From positions 8,556,001-8,620,000 of the forward strand of contig OX327686.1 in the NCBI GenBank assembly GCA_946807835.1: a stretch of 64,000 bases of DNA. The letters are read 5' to 3'. Shown in pieces: positions 1 through 12,465 of this stretch. Source of the stretch: Ailanthus altissimus. Its lineage: Eukaryota; Streptophyta; Magnoliopsida; Sapindales; Simaroubaceae. The notes under the pieces are model-generated. The model was not told where the DNA came from and did not search any database. It worked only from the letters and a program-made list of their open reading frames with translations. Each line of letters starts with the position of its first letter. The first letter of the stretch is position 1. The translations under genes and the position numbers were made by a program.

Positions 1-2126
1 AAATACGTATCTTATACATATTATGGCGCAGCGAAATATTAAAAAAATATAATAAACATAAATAAATAAAATATTAATTAAATTAATATATTAAAAAAAG
101 CTTGAGAATTCACCAAAATGTATAACTTTTTTCACGTGTATTTGGGAGTCCGCCTAGAGTCCTATTTGTTGTTAGTTCTAGTCCCAACTCTGTGAACTTG
201 ATAAATTAGAACAACAGTTCCAAATTCAACACTGAGTTTAATATTTAAATCTAATAAATTTATTTTTTTCTTGATCAATAAAATAAATTCATTAAATTAT
301 TATAATAGTCAGCTAAGATTTTAACTTTTGAAATAAAAATAATAATAATTTCATTTCTAAATTATGCTCAAAATTGGTCGGCCACCAATTCTTCTTTAAG
401 AGAAGAGAAACAATTCATTTGACAATTCCAAATTACCTTACACGTCTAACACACTTTGAAAACAAGAAAAGCAACAATTGCCTTTCCACATTTTCACTCA
501 CGTTTTCATATATTTATAATAAAATATTAAAACAATCATTGCTTCTCACATCTTCCACACATATATATATCAAATATATATTAAAATAATAATAATATAT
601 AATAAAATAAGTATAAACTTAACCACCAAATTTAGATAAATTATTTTAATAATAAATAATAACATTATATACATATATATTATTATATCAAATAATATAA
701 TATTATATAATAATGAGATATTTTGATTATTTAATAATTAAATAATTAATATATAAAATTATTATTTTGTCCATCTATATAGTTATCAAGTATATTTTTA
801 GTGGGTCTCACCATATCACACACTTACGTAAACTTAATTAAGGGACTACAATGCGCCACGTATTATTATACAATTAATAAATAATAATTATTGACTAATT
901 ACTGTATTTAATACTTAAATATAGATACGCGCGCATCTTGTGGTCATATTAGATATTATTGAACTAAACAATTCAATCCAGTACGCTGCTCAAGTGCACA
1001 ATAAGTATACTCCATATCGCGGAACTCCCTAGGCCCATATTTGATTCGTCAAATAGAACTATTTCATGAGTCTGTGAACAATGCCCCACGCATACGTCAC
1101 GGATATTACAAATCAGCACGTTGAACCATACAAGCTGATATCATAATGCATACGTATAGTCCTTCCGTCATGATATTTTGGACGTGCAGGAATATAGATC
1201 ATCGTCGTCAAATCCCCATGTGCTCATTCATATCCTATCTCTAGACTTGTATCTCACTGAATACTATGCATAAACTTCTTTTCCATATTATTCAAACCCT
1301 GACGGAAACTCTTTCCCGGGATAAATACTTATTGCCGCAAGAATTTTTTAGAAATAGTCTCAGAGCATCTGGATATCAAACTCCCTATGTAAACTGACGG
1401 ATCCCATATCTATATGCACCAGACTCTATAAGCATTGGACCATACCCAATGACACCTAGTGGTCACACCATGAAAGGCCTGTGACATGTGTAGAACAAAA
1501 GTATGGTGGATCACTTACAAGCCCACCATGGCACTCACGTCAAAGGACCACGTATACTACTCAACTTGAAAGGACCCTCCATTAACGGCTTACAAATTAG
1601 CACCTCTATCGAAGGTCATCATGAGTCCATCCTATATCCAATTTTAACTGGAAACCTATATGTCAATACAAGCTCCAAGCTCACGATCGGCTAGGAACAA
1701 TAATCTATATCTTATAGTTACGACATATGCTAATCTATATAAAGGTATCCACCGACAGACTCGCATCGACAGAAATAAATCAGGGCCAATATTTAAGAAC
1801 ATACTTGCACAACTGACATTTGCTAGTACATGATTGCAACTTTGTAACTATGCAGTTACTAGTATATTCCAGGGTTTATGTCTCATTACAAATAAGGCTT
1901 CAACTCTTGCATCTTCGCTGAGTATTATTACCAACTAACAATTAGTTGTGCTAACAATTAGTATTTATATCTCTTAGCATGGCCAACTCTAGGCCCTAAT
2001 CTAAACTTCTTTAGATCATATCTGAACTCCTTCAAATTATACAATGTTTGTAATGTTACATTGCATGGTACCATATAAATGGGCATTAACAATTTAATAG
2101 GAAATTATACTTATATAAATAACAAG
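1..2126. other. Repeat-like non-coding stretch, no gene recognised
   Basis: I see no supportable gene. The first 900 bases are very AT-rich. From about 905 to 2060 the composition is noticeably richer in G and C and lacks long open frames on both strands. That abrupt change suggests a decayed transposon or LTR, but I recognise no terminal motif, primer site or protein remnant in it. Confidence 0.4.
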
Positions 2127-2149
2127 TATATATATATATATATATATAT
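2127..2149. repeat. (TA)n microsatellite
   Basis: A run of alternating T and A. It lies at the left limit of the transposon-derived protein remnant that follows and probably marks the breakpoint. Confidence 0.85.
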
Positions 2150-2154
2150 TTAAG

Positions 2155-2483
2155 GATGGCATGTAAGTGCCAACTCTAACAGTTATATCTAGCACACCTA
2201 AGAGTTTCTTAAATTGGGGTTGCAATAAAAGCATGAGTCCCAGGATTAAGAATTCCTCGAACATGGCCACTTCCCCTTTGGGTGGAAACTCCAAGAACTT
2301 TTCAGGACGAGAAACTCTAAAAGTAACAGAGGGTGTAATCCCAAACCGAGCCTTAAGTGAAGTTAAGTTAGCCTCAATAAATTCAGAATACTCAGACAAG
2401 GGTATGTAAGTCCTAGAGCTTGAGGGTTTTACATTACTTCCTAGTGTAAAGGATGAAAAACCTTTAAAGGAAGACTTTTTCAA
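2155..2483 (-). pseudogene. Remnant of antisense ORF of a Tat/Retand-like Ty3 element
   Basis: The minus strand encodes about 110 residues that include FPPKGEVAMFEEF followed by LMLLLQPQFKKLLGVL. This layout resembles the plant transposon-type domain found in extra antisense ORFs of Tat/Retand-lineage Ty3 elements, as I recall that family. The frame runs into a TA microsatellite and is truncated there. No start codon clearly belongs to it: methionine 2483 is simply the first in the open frame, and open sequence continues a little upstream on the minus strand. Its position 5' of a plus-strand LTR and PPT agrees with the normal place of such an antisense ORF, between pol and the 3' LTR. The assignment is inferred from layout and motif resemblance, without a database search. 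Confidence 0.5.
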
Positions 2484-2583
2484 AGGTAGAGAATTAAGGG
2501 GTTTAGAGGGAACTTTTCCTTTCTTCTCGACAATTAAGGAAAAGGGGTCAGAGGAATTTCTTGTTTAGTGACGAAATTAAGGC

Positions 2584-3503
2584 CTTTAGATCCCTGGCCT
2601 ACCTCTCACTACTGAGTCATCTCTACTATTACCCTCTACATACTACTCTCACTACTGTTAGTATCGCTAATCCTTTGAGCTCGTGTCATCCTACATAACC
2701 ATAGCCAATCTCCTGGTTTCAGCTCTTAAACACTCTCAATAACCGCACAACCGCAAGCAAATGTATAGGAAAGAATTGGCAAGACAAAGAAAGAAGAAGG
2801 TGAGAAATTCTTACCTCTTGAATGCCGAAGCAACAACTTTCGCAAGTAGATCAATTTTTGAAGAAGCTCAAAATGCTATACCTGTGAAGGGTCACACCAA
2901 CAAGCATGCTCAGCACCAAAGGAGAATAAGAACCGTATTAGAGCAAAATGAGGAAGAAGACAAAATATTAGGAAGTATGGAGGAAGCCTTCCACTCACTT
3001 TGAAAAGACTAATGACCAGTGGCAGTGACACTAGAACAATGAGCTTACTCTAAGAAGAATGAAAGAATGGAGGAAATGAAGGAGAAAGAAAAGGGAAACA
3101 TTTTGAGAGAGAGGGTAGTTAGAAAGTTAAAGAAGCAAGGGGATCAAAACCGTCCATTTTAAAATCACCCTTCTCAAATATTACCACATGTTAGCACACC
3201 AATAGGATTGTGTACTTCATGACCTGATGTGGTGGAAGCCATGACTGAGTCCCCCTCAATTAACTGGCAAAGGCATAACTATCACTTTACACTACCATCT
3301 TCAGAATATGACAAAATTGCCCCCTAAACAGTCCTCAAAGAATAAAAATAGGCTGGAACTTTTCCGCTAAAAGGGAAATTTTCAGGAAAAAAAAAATGAA
3401 AGATAGAGAAGATGAATAAGAAGAGAGTAGGGAATGACCGCCAATTGTACCAATCAAGTGTCAATTGCAAAGTTTAGTTCCTACTGCCTTCTTACCTCAA
3501 CAT
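2584..3503. other. Non-coding internal part of Tat-like element
   Basis: There is no convincing gene. The stretch is purine-rich on the plus strand from about 2760 to 3140 and 3370 to 3440. It has only short open frames and lies between the antisense-ORF remnant and the PPT, so it is best read as the non-coding tail of the Ty3 element. Confidence 0.4.
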
Positions 3504-3518
3504 AAGGAACTAGGGGGA
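3504..3518 (+). other. Polypurine tract (PPT)
   Basis: The purine-rich stretch AAGGAACTAGGGGGA sits directly before a TG dinucleotide that can start an LTR. This is where a PPT primes plus-strand synthesis. Confidence 0.55.
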
Positions 3519-3519
3519 C

Positions 3520-4848
3520 TGATTTTGGGGGTAGAAAGAAGTAACACTCGACCCAACACTAGAAAGCCTATCCCAACACTTAGACCCCAAATCTCCTAAG
3601 TACCCGGCCAAATAGAACTGCCTCAATGAGACTAAGCCCAGGCCAAGACATTTAGGTCTTCATAATTTGGCCCGTGAAGCTCAGAAAGTGAAACCCAAGT
3701 CATGCCATATATCTCTACTCAATTGTGGTGATAGGGGATACATTACTCAAACTCAGGCACTTGGTACGTCAACATGGGCCTACTGATAGTGCACACGTTA
3801 GCGTCACTCACATCTTTCCACATCACTCAAAGGGCCTACTAGAGGAGCACCCGAGTACTATCTCACCTAGTCATCTGACCTAGAGATAAGGTTAGGTAAG
3901 GGATTCCTAATGGCCCAATGAACAAGTGCCACATCAGCCTAGACCAAGATACCTCATGTCATCACAAGACCCACAAGGGGAGCATTAGGACGTTACCTTA
4001 ACTAGCTGTTAGACCTAAAGGATAAGAGTAGATGAGAAAATTCCCAAGGAGTTAATAGTCGAGTGCCACATCAACAAAACTCAATGTCCTGGTCATAGCT
4101 GGTACCACTGACACAGTAAACAGAGGTAGTCTATGGTAAGTGAACAGTTCAGCACTGTTCACGCTGTGCATAGGGGGACTAAGTTAAAAATCCCCTCAGT
4201 GCCCCCAAAGACTAATAGGTTCAAAAGTGACAAATCAGGTTATACCTAGTACTCCAGACATTAGAGAAAGTTACATGAATCATGTGTCCCTCTAAGTGAA
4301 AATTTTTAAAATACCCCTCATGATAAAGATTGTTCACCACTAGTAGCTTACCACGTGTCGCCCTTAAGGAGAGTTCTCCAGCTGGCACCCTCCAACCTTA
4401 AGTTAAGTCTTCAATATGCAAAGAGAGTAAAGAACAATTGGTATTTTTAAAATTCAAACTATTTCTCTAGTAAGCTGAATTCTCCACATTCTCTTTAAAC
4501 TTTTTTTCACTTTCTCTAGGGCAAGTTAATCTTAAAGAACTATTTTCAAAGCATTTTTGCCTAACTTGAGCGTCGGAGGGTCATCATCGGCTATCCCGTA
4601 GGCTTCTGCCTCTGACCCCTTTTGTGTTATACTCCTCAGGTCCCCTCCGGCTCTCTCAGTCAGTTCAACAACAGTCCGAAGCTTAGCCACTTCTCAGCCC
4701 AATCTCAGACGTCCACCATAAGCCTAACTACCATCTCAACCCTTGGTAGCCGGAGGCCCAAGAACTCAGATTTCTCCATCATTCTTTTCACACTCAAACT
4801 CGAGTTGGGGGTCGGACCTTCCCTAAGGCCAAAAATCAGCCCTTAACA
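3520..4848 (+). repeat. LTR of Tat-like Ty3 element
   Basis: The segment starts with TG right after a polypurine tract and ends with CA two bases before a primer-binding-site motif, giving a length of 1329 bp. A second LTR copy is not present in the window, so the borders rest on these signals alone. It is flanked by a PPT on the left and a PBS on the right. A normal element has the PPT only before its 3' LTR and the PBS only after its 5' LTR. Confidence 0.55.
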
Positions 4849-4850
4849 TC

Positions 4851-4868
4851 TGGCGCCGTCTGTGGGAA
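4851..4868 (+). other. tRNA primer-binding site motif (PBS)
   Basis: The motif TGGCGCCGTCTGTGGGAA is a recurring sequence next to the 5' LTR of plant Ty3 elements and marks the start of minus-strand DNA synthesis. Confidence 0.7.
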
Positions 4869-4939
4869 GTCAAGAAAAGCCTTGCTTTTAAATGCTACAC
4901 CAAGTATGACCAGCCAATGGTGTGTACAAACCCTCTAAT

Positions 4940-5026
4940 ATGTCTGAAACGTCAAGAGATATCGAAGCCTTGCCCAGAAATTCACCAATTGAGAGAGTAG
5001 CTGAAGATTTAAAAAAACCCGTGTAG
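4940..5026 (+). pseudogene. Truncated gag start of Tat-like element
   Basis: An ATG 72 bases after the PBS opens a frame of 28 residues beginning MSETSRDIEALPRNSP, then stops. Position and acidic/polar composition fit the N-terminus of a gag gene. No longer gag reading can be followed, and recognisable element sequence fades out by about 5090. Confidence 0.4.
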
Positions 5027-5090
5027 AGGTTTCTCAAGTAAGCCCAAGGAAACACCTCAAGGTCGCCTTGTAGGGTACGTGACGGAGACG

Positions 5091-6225
5091 CTCCGATTAA
5101 TGTTTGTCATGATTATTTATGCTTCAAAGGATTTATGATAAATTTTTTATTGTCAAATATTTTATAAGTTATGTTACTTTATCTTTTTCTTTGGAAATGT
5201 TACTATACATTTAGAAACTTTTCCGATACTGATTTTTGTAATGCTAAGAAGTGCGGTTCTAATTGAGTTGACAGTCCACGCTTTCTCAATTACATTTTTG
5301 CACGTACTGATATTTGTTAACAGATCTTCAATATAAAATTTTAAAGCGCTATGCATTTAATGAAAGAGTTTGTATTTAGTTTCAGAGTGATTTAGAAGTA
5401 TTGTACATTTCCTTTGAAGTTATAGTGTTTACGAGGAGAAAGGGAATTACATTACCTTCAAACAGTTGATGAATATATTATTAGACAAAAAGGCTTGGAT
5501 ATTTTAGGCAACAATGGCCGAAGCGCACATGTGCACTATTCCTGAAATGCATTTGGCAATATAGTCCCCGGAAAGAAATTAAGCCGACTATTGTAAGAGT
5601 CCAATTTGTTGCCTAAGGTTCTGTGTCTCCCACTGATCAACATAAGCAAGAAAAACAATAGCTCAGAAGATTTTCTCATCACTAATATTCAAGAACTTTA
5701 TTATTATCCACAGAATTAAGTACATCTGTGCCGCAAGCACAGCAATGACCCAAGTTTGCAAATCCAATTTTCTGTATGTATAGTTGTTATACAACAATTT
5801 ACATTTCTCATTACAATAAGGCTCAGAGTGAACATAAAGCATCCTTTGATCTCGATATTATCTTGTTCAAACACTTTTGTTCACTCTTTCAAATTTCAAT
5901 GCAAGCAGCATTCGTTTATAAGTTCTCCTGGTATCAGTGAATTGATCTTAGACTTCATTAGTCGTCATCTTGATTTTCCCTTTGAGGTCTGTGCTCAACT
6001 CCTCCATAAGCATACATAGATTCCAACATGGAAGAAAAATAAACTGGAGAGAAAGAACAGGAAAGAGATTTTTAATACTTGCACTTGACACAATTCTCTC
6101 AAACTCGTTGCTTTTGCCTATCTTAATCCCAGTCGTCTGGGGTTATAAACGTTTCAGTCCAATTTACAAGTGCCAAATCCTAATTGCTAGAACTAGTTGA
6201 AAAGATCCACGGAATCTACAGTAGT
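5091..6225. other. Intergenic, AT-rich; 3' flank of kinase gene
   Basis: No gene is seen. The right part, directly downstream of the kinase stop codon on the minus strand, should hold its 3' UTR. Short open frames here have no recognisable motifs. Confidence 0.5.
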
Positions 6226-9200
6226 CTAAACGTGATTTGAACTTGATGATGGATTTGAATGCCTTGCGAGTGGTGAAGTTGCTGTAGGAGGAGAACGTAG
6301 CGCATTGCTGTTGCCACCATTATCACAGCTGCTGATTGAGTGTCCGTAGCTATTTGCATAGCCATTGCTGCTACATGATTCTGATCTCCTTCCAACGTCT
6401 CGCAACCGGTTAAGCTCAGGTACTATAACTGTGCCAAGATCCGGCCTGTCTTTCTTCCTCAGCTCAGCACACTGTACAGCCAATTGCGCGAAACTTAGAG
6501 CCTCTTCAACAGGCCAATCTGGCACTGCAGGATCAAGCATCTCTTCGAATGTTCCTTTTTCAATGGCCCTAGAAACATGGTGAGCTAGAGCCATTGGAGG
6601 CCTGGCAGTGATAATTTGAAGTAGCATTACCCCCAGTGAGTATATATCTGATTTAGTAGTCAACATTCCCGTTTGTTGGTACTCAGGATCTATGTAACAG
6701 AACGTCCCAGCAGCTGAAGTCATGTGATACTGTGTCACACTATCGGCTACAGAAGGTGGAACTAAACGAGCTAGTCCAACATCGCTAATTTTGCTCACGT
6801 AGTTTCGGTCTAGGAGGATATTAGCTGGCTTAAGGTCCCGATGCACAAGGGGTTCTGGCTTTGCTTGATGAAGAAATAGGAGGGCTGTTGCAATCTCTGC
6901 AGCTATTTTGAATCGCTTTCTCCATGAAAGTGGAGGGGTGTTTCCTCTTCGTAGCAACCGATCTTCTAAGCTGCCATTGTACATGTATTCATAAACCAAG
7001 CATCCATAATCAGGGCAGGCACCAAGAAGGAGCACCATATTTGGATGTCTAATGCAGCTCAGAACCTCAACCTGGAGAAGGTTTCATTTTAGAAAAGAGA
7101 AAACAGCTTGATCATCAATACTTTACAAGTCAATTTGACTTATGACTGACGTTGAATGATTTTAGGAAGATGAAAATCAACATTTATAATAAACTGCGGG
7201 AATAAATTAATAAAATTGCAGCTTACTTCTTGTTGGAATTGCCTCTTGCCTTGAGCAGCATCAGGTCTTAAAACTTTGATTGCAACAGCGGTATGATCAA
7301 GTTTGCCTCTATAAACAGGTCCGTATCCACCTTCGCCAATTTTCATTGAGGCTGCAAAGTTGTCAGTAGCTTCTTCAATCTCCTCTATGGAGTACTTTCT
7401 GTAGCGAACATCATTGTGTGCCAAAGCAGTCAAAGCACGGTTCTTTTCTTCCGCCTCACGTTTCGCTTTTATCTCTGCGTGTCTTCTTCTCTGTGCCTCC
7501 ATCTGTGCTAGCTTCTGTGCTTTCTCAGCAGCCTCAAGAGCAGCTCTGCACTTGGCCTTCTCCATCTCTGCAACAGCAAGAGCTGCCTCTTCTGCTAGCC
7601 TAGCTTCCTGGAATCTCTGAGCCTCCTCCATTTTCCACTGGTGAAGCTCATTAGCCTGCATGTGAAACAGATATTGGTTGATCAAACTTGGATTAACTCT
7701 TATACCCCAGAAATGGCCATATGCTCAAATATTATATATATTGTAGATCTGTTCTTAAATTTGTTTTTCAGATTAATGATTTTTAACAAAAATTTGGGCA
7801 AACTGGCATCGGTACATATTTCTCTTCATTTGTAAGCTAAAGTGGTACAACTACTGGTAAAACATTACCTTCTTTTTGGCCGTGAGTGCTTCTTTGCAAG
7901 CTGAGCTGTACATTTCCATAGTCTGCTTAAGTTCCAGCTTTAATCTTCTCATCTCTGCTTCAAGCTCTCGCTGCAAGTTAAAATCAGATTACGTGAAGAA
8001 TGTAAACCCATACTTATCAAATATGAACTCTTCTTGTTGGCATTATCTGGTGCTTAAGTACACTTACTGAAGGTTGGGAAGCTGAGGAACTTCTAGGAGG
8101 AGAAGTCGATACCATGGAGAAATCTAGATTCTGGGAGGAGATATCAATAGATCCTAAGGCCAATGGCCCTGAAAATTCAGAATCAACTGAAAAAGATTCA
8201 CGGCTAGTTGAAGACCTTGGGCCCCCCCGGATTGGATATTCAATACTTTCCAACGAGAGATTGCTGGTGGAACTTCTATTTCTATCATGTATTGCTCCTC
8301 TCAATGGACTATTGCTGCTTTTGTCCCATGACAATCTCTCTCTTGTCCCTCCCCTCGAGCCGTGTCCCCTGCTTCGAGCAAAACATCACAAGAGTAACAT
8401 TATAGGTACAAATAAAAGGCATTTTAGATTGCGAGACTTGGCATGCAATTCTTATGATTGTCAAAATTATTATAAAATTCACCAATTGATTTTTAAAATC
8501 TAATACTGGCTTTTGTGCACAGAGTACCTTCCATCTTTTCGATACTGAATCCAGTCACCTTTTATATATAAAGCAAAGTTTGTTACCTCACGGTATCAAC
8601 CTGTTCCCCATGATCAGATGGAAACTGAGGAGGCATTCCAACAGATGGTTGCCTTGGTGGCGTAGCGGTATTAGCGGCAGGCCGCTGTGCCGTTCGCACT
8701 GACAGTATTTTCCCTTTGGAGATTACATACACAGAACAAAAGTCTGGTGCAGATTTCAGCACACTAGCTGACACATCATATGTCTTAAACTTCCTGTATA
8801 CCAAAACCACAAGGGAAGAGAAAAATAAGCCTTATTAGTTTTAATACATGCATTTTTGTGAGAGAGACGTAGAAAAAGAAGAAAAAACATAGAGACCTGG
8901 CAAGTGCATTTCTTGTTGATGCACCAATTACAATGTTGCTGAGTAAGTTCTTGCTGATATATTCCAGGATTGCTTTAGGAACATCATTGTCCTCTAGGAT
9001 AATCTCTTTCAACAAAACCTGAATTTTACCGTCACCTTATGTTAGATAAACTTTTGCATTGACATAGCCCTTATTTATATCATAGCATTTTGGGTGGTAA
9101 TTGTTTTAACTGATAAAAACCCTTGATTGGAGTCTTGCAAGAGATTTGGTTTATATTCCTGTAATATTTAAATTGATCTCTACGTGTTTTGCATGTCCAT

Positions 9201-9726
9201 CTTGTCTAGAAAACGATTCTCTTCAACATTTCAGTAATTTTGTATTTTAAATTTTTCATGCCCATCTTATGAATGAATCTTAATTTTCCCTATGTTGTTG
9301 ATTTGATCATTTTTAATATTGCAATTTACATTATGTACGCGTAATTGATATTAGATTATGTACCCCTTTACGAGCACAATATCCACGGAATGGCGTGAAA
9401 AGCTGTTGCAACTCAGAGTCAGACTCAACATCAGCCCCAAGAGAATTCGCTGCATAACTCTCAACAAAAAACGATAGTAATCAGATAGCATAGACGGACC
9501 TCCATTGACATTTTGTTATGCCACAATTACAAGAACATGAGGGAATAAGGTACCTACGATGTTGATTATTCTTGTGGCGAACATGGAGCAAAATGATAAG
9601 CGGATTACTGATAACAAGATGATCGATAGCCCATCTCACAGCATGGGGGCTGTTCTTGTCCTTGTCAATGGCGACTGCGGTCGAGTTGGGCGGAATGCTT
9701 TCGTCTAACGTCAATTGAGGATGCAT
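6226..9726 (-). CDS. USP-domain receptor-like cytoplasmic kinase (RLCK-IX type, no U-box)
   Basis: Eight exons on the minus strand: 9726-9554, 9457-9364, 9018-8897, 8793-8587, 8368-8068, 7970-7869, 7655-7227 and 7071-6226. They join to 2274 bases (757 residues) with GT-AG introns and consistent phases. The N-terminus (VAIDKDKNSPHAVRWAIDHL, then VIGASTRNALAR) is a universal-stress-protein/adenine-nucleotide-binding-like domain. A Ser-rich linker and a long Glu/Lys/Ala-rich coiled coil (about residues 300-420) follow. The Ser/Thr kinase domain has the glycine loop GEGGYGPVY, the ATP lysine in VAIKVL, HRDLKPANILLD, DVG in place of DFG, and GTFCYIDPEY. The protein ends soon after the kinase, so it lacks the C-terminal U-box of the PUB sister group. 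The start chosen is the first true ATG, and the frame upstream has only a TTG. A cytosolic signalling role is inferred; substrates are unknown. Confidence 0.9.
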
Positions 9727-10216
9727 TTGTGGACTATGCAGCCTTGGGCGTGCTATGTTAATACGTTGGGCAGACGTTGAGGCGTGTATACAAGCAACAG
9801 TATTCAATTAACGTACGTCTCAGGAACCACCACCACAATCACCACCGCGGCAAAAGATGATCACGAAAGCCAAAGAGGATAAGGATAATTGTTGTGGCAA
9901 GTTTTGATCATTTCTTTGTTGGTGGGTGTGATTGCAGGTGGTGGGATGGAATGGGAAGGGACATGTAACGCAACGTAGCAAGGGAAGCGGACTTTGTTGT
10001 TTAAGGAGTCCTAAAAATGCGTCTTTGATTCGTTTTTAGACAATTTGAGTTTGACCAGGTCGATGCGCATGGTTATCTCTTCAAGATTAACTGTTGTAAT
10101 TGTAAATCCAATAATAATGACATATGTAGAATTACCCGCCGCATTCTCATTCTCAATAGCATTTGGCAGACTTAACAAAGTAAAATTGTCTACATGTATA
10201 TACCTATATTACTGGC
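9727..10216. promoter_or_regulatory. 5' flank of kinase gene
   Basis: This stretch lies upstream of the kinase start on the minus strand. It must hold the 5' UTR and promoter, but I do not see a TATA box I would defend. Confidence 0.35.
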
Positions 10217-10330
10217 ACTCTGCCATCGTTGTCAAATCGAGTTTTCTCAATCTTGCTTTTCTGATGTGTTTTTCTTTTTTAAGAAAAAATATGATAATTA
10301 TCCATTATTTTCAATATATATATATATAGT
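10217..10330 (+). repeat. Direct repeat copy 1 flanking Copia remnant
   Basis: About 110 bases beginning ACTCTGCCATCGTTGTCAAA and running through TTTCTTTTTTAAGAAAAA to an AT microsatellite. They match 12350-12465 with few substitutions and small gaps. Confidence 0.75.
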
Positions 10331-11089
10331 AAATGTTATAAATAATTAATAAAAATTAAAATAACCCCAGTATTAAAAAGTCTCTTAAAAACATTAGGAC
10401 ATTTTTAAAAAATAATAAGGCACATTTAGAAAACATTGAAATGATATAGTTTATTAAAGAAGGACACATGTATATAGGGGTGGAATCTACTAACACTTGC
10501 CACTTCACTCATTGCTTTATAACAATTTTTTTTAAATTTTAATATTTTTTATTATGTTTTACATTGTTAAAAAAAATTTAATAGCTCAAAAAAAAATCTT
10601 AAACAAAAATAAAACACAACTCTATAATAAATAGTGGTAGCAAATGTGTTTAATACTTTGTTAAAAACTTTGTTAATAAAATTTAATGGATAAAACTTAG
10701 TCGAAAAAAAAAGTACAGTCCACGTTTATAAGTAATTTAATTTTTCTTTTAAAAAAATATACTCCCTCTGATTAAATACTTCCTCTCAGAATAACATTCA
10801 TCAATTTGTTAATTTATTAAGGAGAAGCATCCCAATTTTGTAAACAAATTTCTTAAAAGTTAATATTGGCAAAAATTTGAGTGAATAGATTTACAAAATT
10901 ATTTAAAGCATATTTGTTTAACATAAATCTTCTTATTTTATTACAGCTCATGAAAATAGAAGAATTTAGAGAAATATATTTGATTCTATCTCTTTTAATG
11001 TATCGGCCTCTAATTTAAATAATACAAGTAATATTATTTTTTATATATTATAGTTAGAATGTTTGTTGCAAAAGGTATCGTATATACTC
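10331..11089. other. AT-rich intergenic DNA
   Basis: I see no gene, RNA or clear element ends in this stretch. Confidence 0.4.
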
Positions 11090-12190
11090 TGGATATAATG
11101 AATGATAAACCATAGCCATATGTATACCATACTTGCTTCATATAGTGCAAAAATCTTAGAATAATCGAAAGAGATGGCAATAAAGGTTTACTTTATGAAT
11201 TAGCATGAGATTGTTGTAAAGTAAAAATATATCCCTTTTATTGGGTTTAGATAAGTACTTGGTATCTGTATAACCAACATCCTAATTATATCAATTTGGT
11301 ACGGAACTAATTCTTATCAATTAGTTTACTGTAAAATCTATGTCCGATTTAATGCATTAAGTTAGATATAATTAAGTACTAATTTCATTACGAGGTGGCA
11401 CTTCTGGACCATGTATTCTCCCATTATCTTCCTTGGGACAAAATAGATTCCTTTTAGGATCAACCAAATAACTATAGAAGTATTTGATAGATAAACTTTA
11501 TTTATATTGAATCTTTTAGAATCATTTCAATATAAGTACATTGATGGATAAAGATTTTATTTGATTTATACTCAATCTGTAAGCCAAAATAATATTTAAT
11601 CTTTACCAAGTTTTTCATTTTAAATTATCTTTTTAAGTACTATGCAATTTTTAGGAGCTCTTCAAGAGTCTTGATCAGATTCATGTCATTTATATATACA
11701 GCTATAATGATAAACCTAGAATCTGATTTCTTTATAAATGCACATAAGCATATTTGGTCTTTTCTCATTAAATATTAGTTTAGGCGATTTGTACCACATA
11801 TGCTCATATTATATTTAATTCATACAAAAATCTTCGTAACTTGATTGAATATACATTATGATTTCATGGTTTAGGCATGTTTAATCCTTCAAGGATTTTC
11901 ATATAAAAAGTGTCAACTAGCCCTTATAAATAAGTTATCACTACTTCTATAAAACACATATCAAGATTTTTTCAGATTGTCAAGCTTATTAAAAATTAAT
12001 ATATAATTGTGTTCATTACAGGGGGAATAAATTTTATCATAATCAATACCAAACTTCTATAAGAAGCCTTGATCAACGAGTATTCCTTTATATTTGGTGA
12101 TCTCATTATTTTCATTATATTTCTATATAAAAACTCATTTATGTTTATAGGTTTGACATTTTAGGTGTCCGAACTACAAATCTAAATATT
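11090..12190 (-). pseudogene. Decayed Copia pol fragment (RT to RNase H)
   Basis: No long frame survives, but reading the minus strand piecewise gives runs typical of Copia reverse transcriptase and the following RNase H linker. Around 11560-11690 the runs are TLEELLKIA, KMKNLVKIKYYFGLQIE and, next to them, FIHQ. Around 12010-12050 sequence matching the motif before the first RT catalytic block appears. Stops and indels are frequent, so this is an old insertion. Gag and integrase are not found beside it. Confidence 0.65.
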
Positions 12191-12349
12191 TTATGTTTGA
12201 CTGTGGAAATCAATTATATTTGAATTACTTTTTTCATTGGAGTAAATCAAGCCTTTCTTTGTATTTATCAACAATTTATAGCTTAAAATTATTATTTATA
12301 ATTTTAGTAAGTACTGCAAATAAGAATACATTATCGATAATTATTGACA

Positions 12350-12465
12350 CTCTGTTATTGTCATCAAATCAAGTTAAGTTTTCTCAATCTTGCTTTCTGA
12401 CATGTTTTTCTTTTTTAAGAAAAAAAATGATAATTATCCATCATTTTGGAAATATATATATTTAA
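12350..12465 (+). repeat. Direct repeat copy 2 flanking Copia remnant
   Basis: The partner of the copy at 10217-10330. It shares the core TTTTCTCAATCTTGCTTT and the following TTTTTCTTTTTTAAGAAAAA with the same downstream ATGATAATTATCCAT context. Confidence 0.75.

Noticed and set aside
2761..3003. 80-residue Lys/Glu/Arg-rich plus-strand frame as a gene
   Set aside because: A low-complexity charged frame inside the non-coding tail of a Ty3 element, without a known motif.
9727..9807. Longer N-terminus for the kinase starting at 9807
   Set aside because: The codon at 9807 on the minus strand is TTG, not ATG. The first true ATG in the frame is at 9726 and leads straight into the conserved USP-like start.
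10761..10795. Stowaway-like MITE end (CTCCCTCTGATTAAATA)
   Set aside because: There is no inverted partner or TA duplication within a plausible distance.
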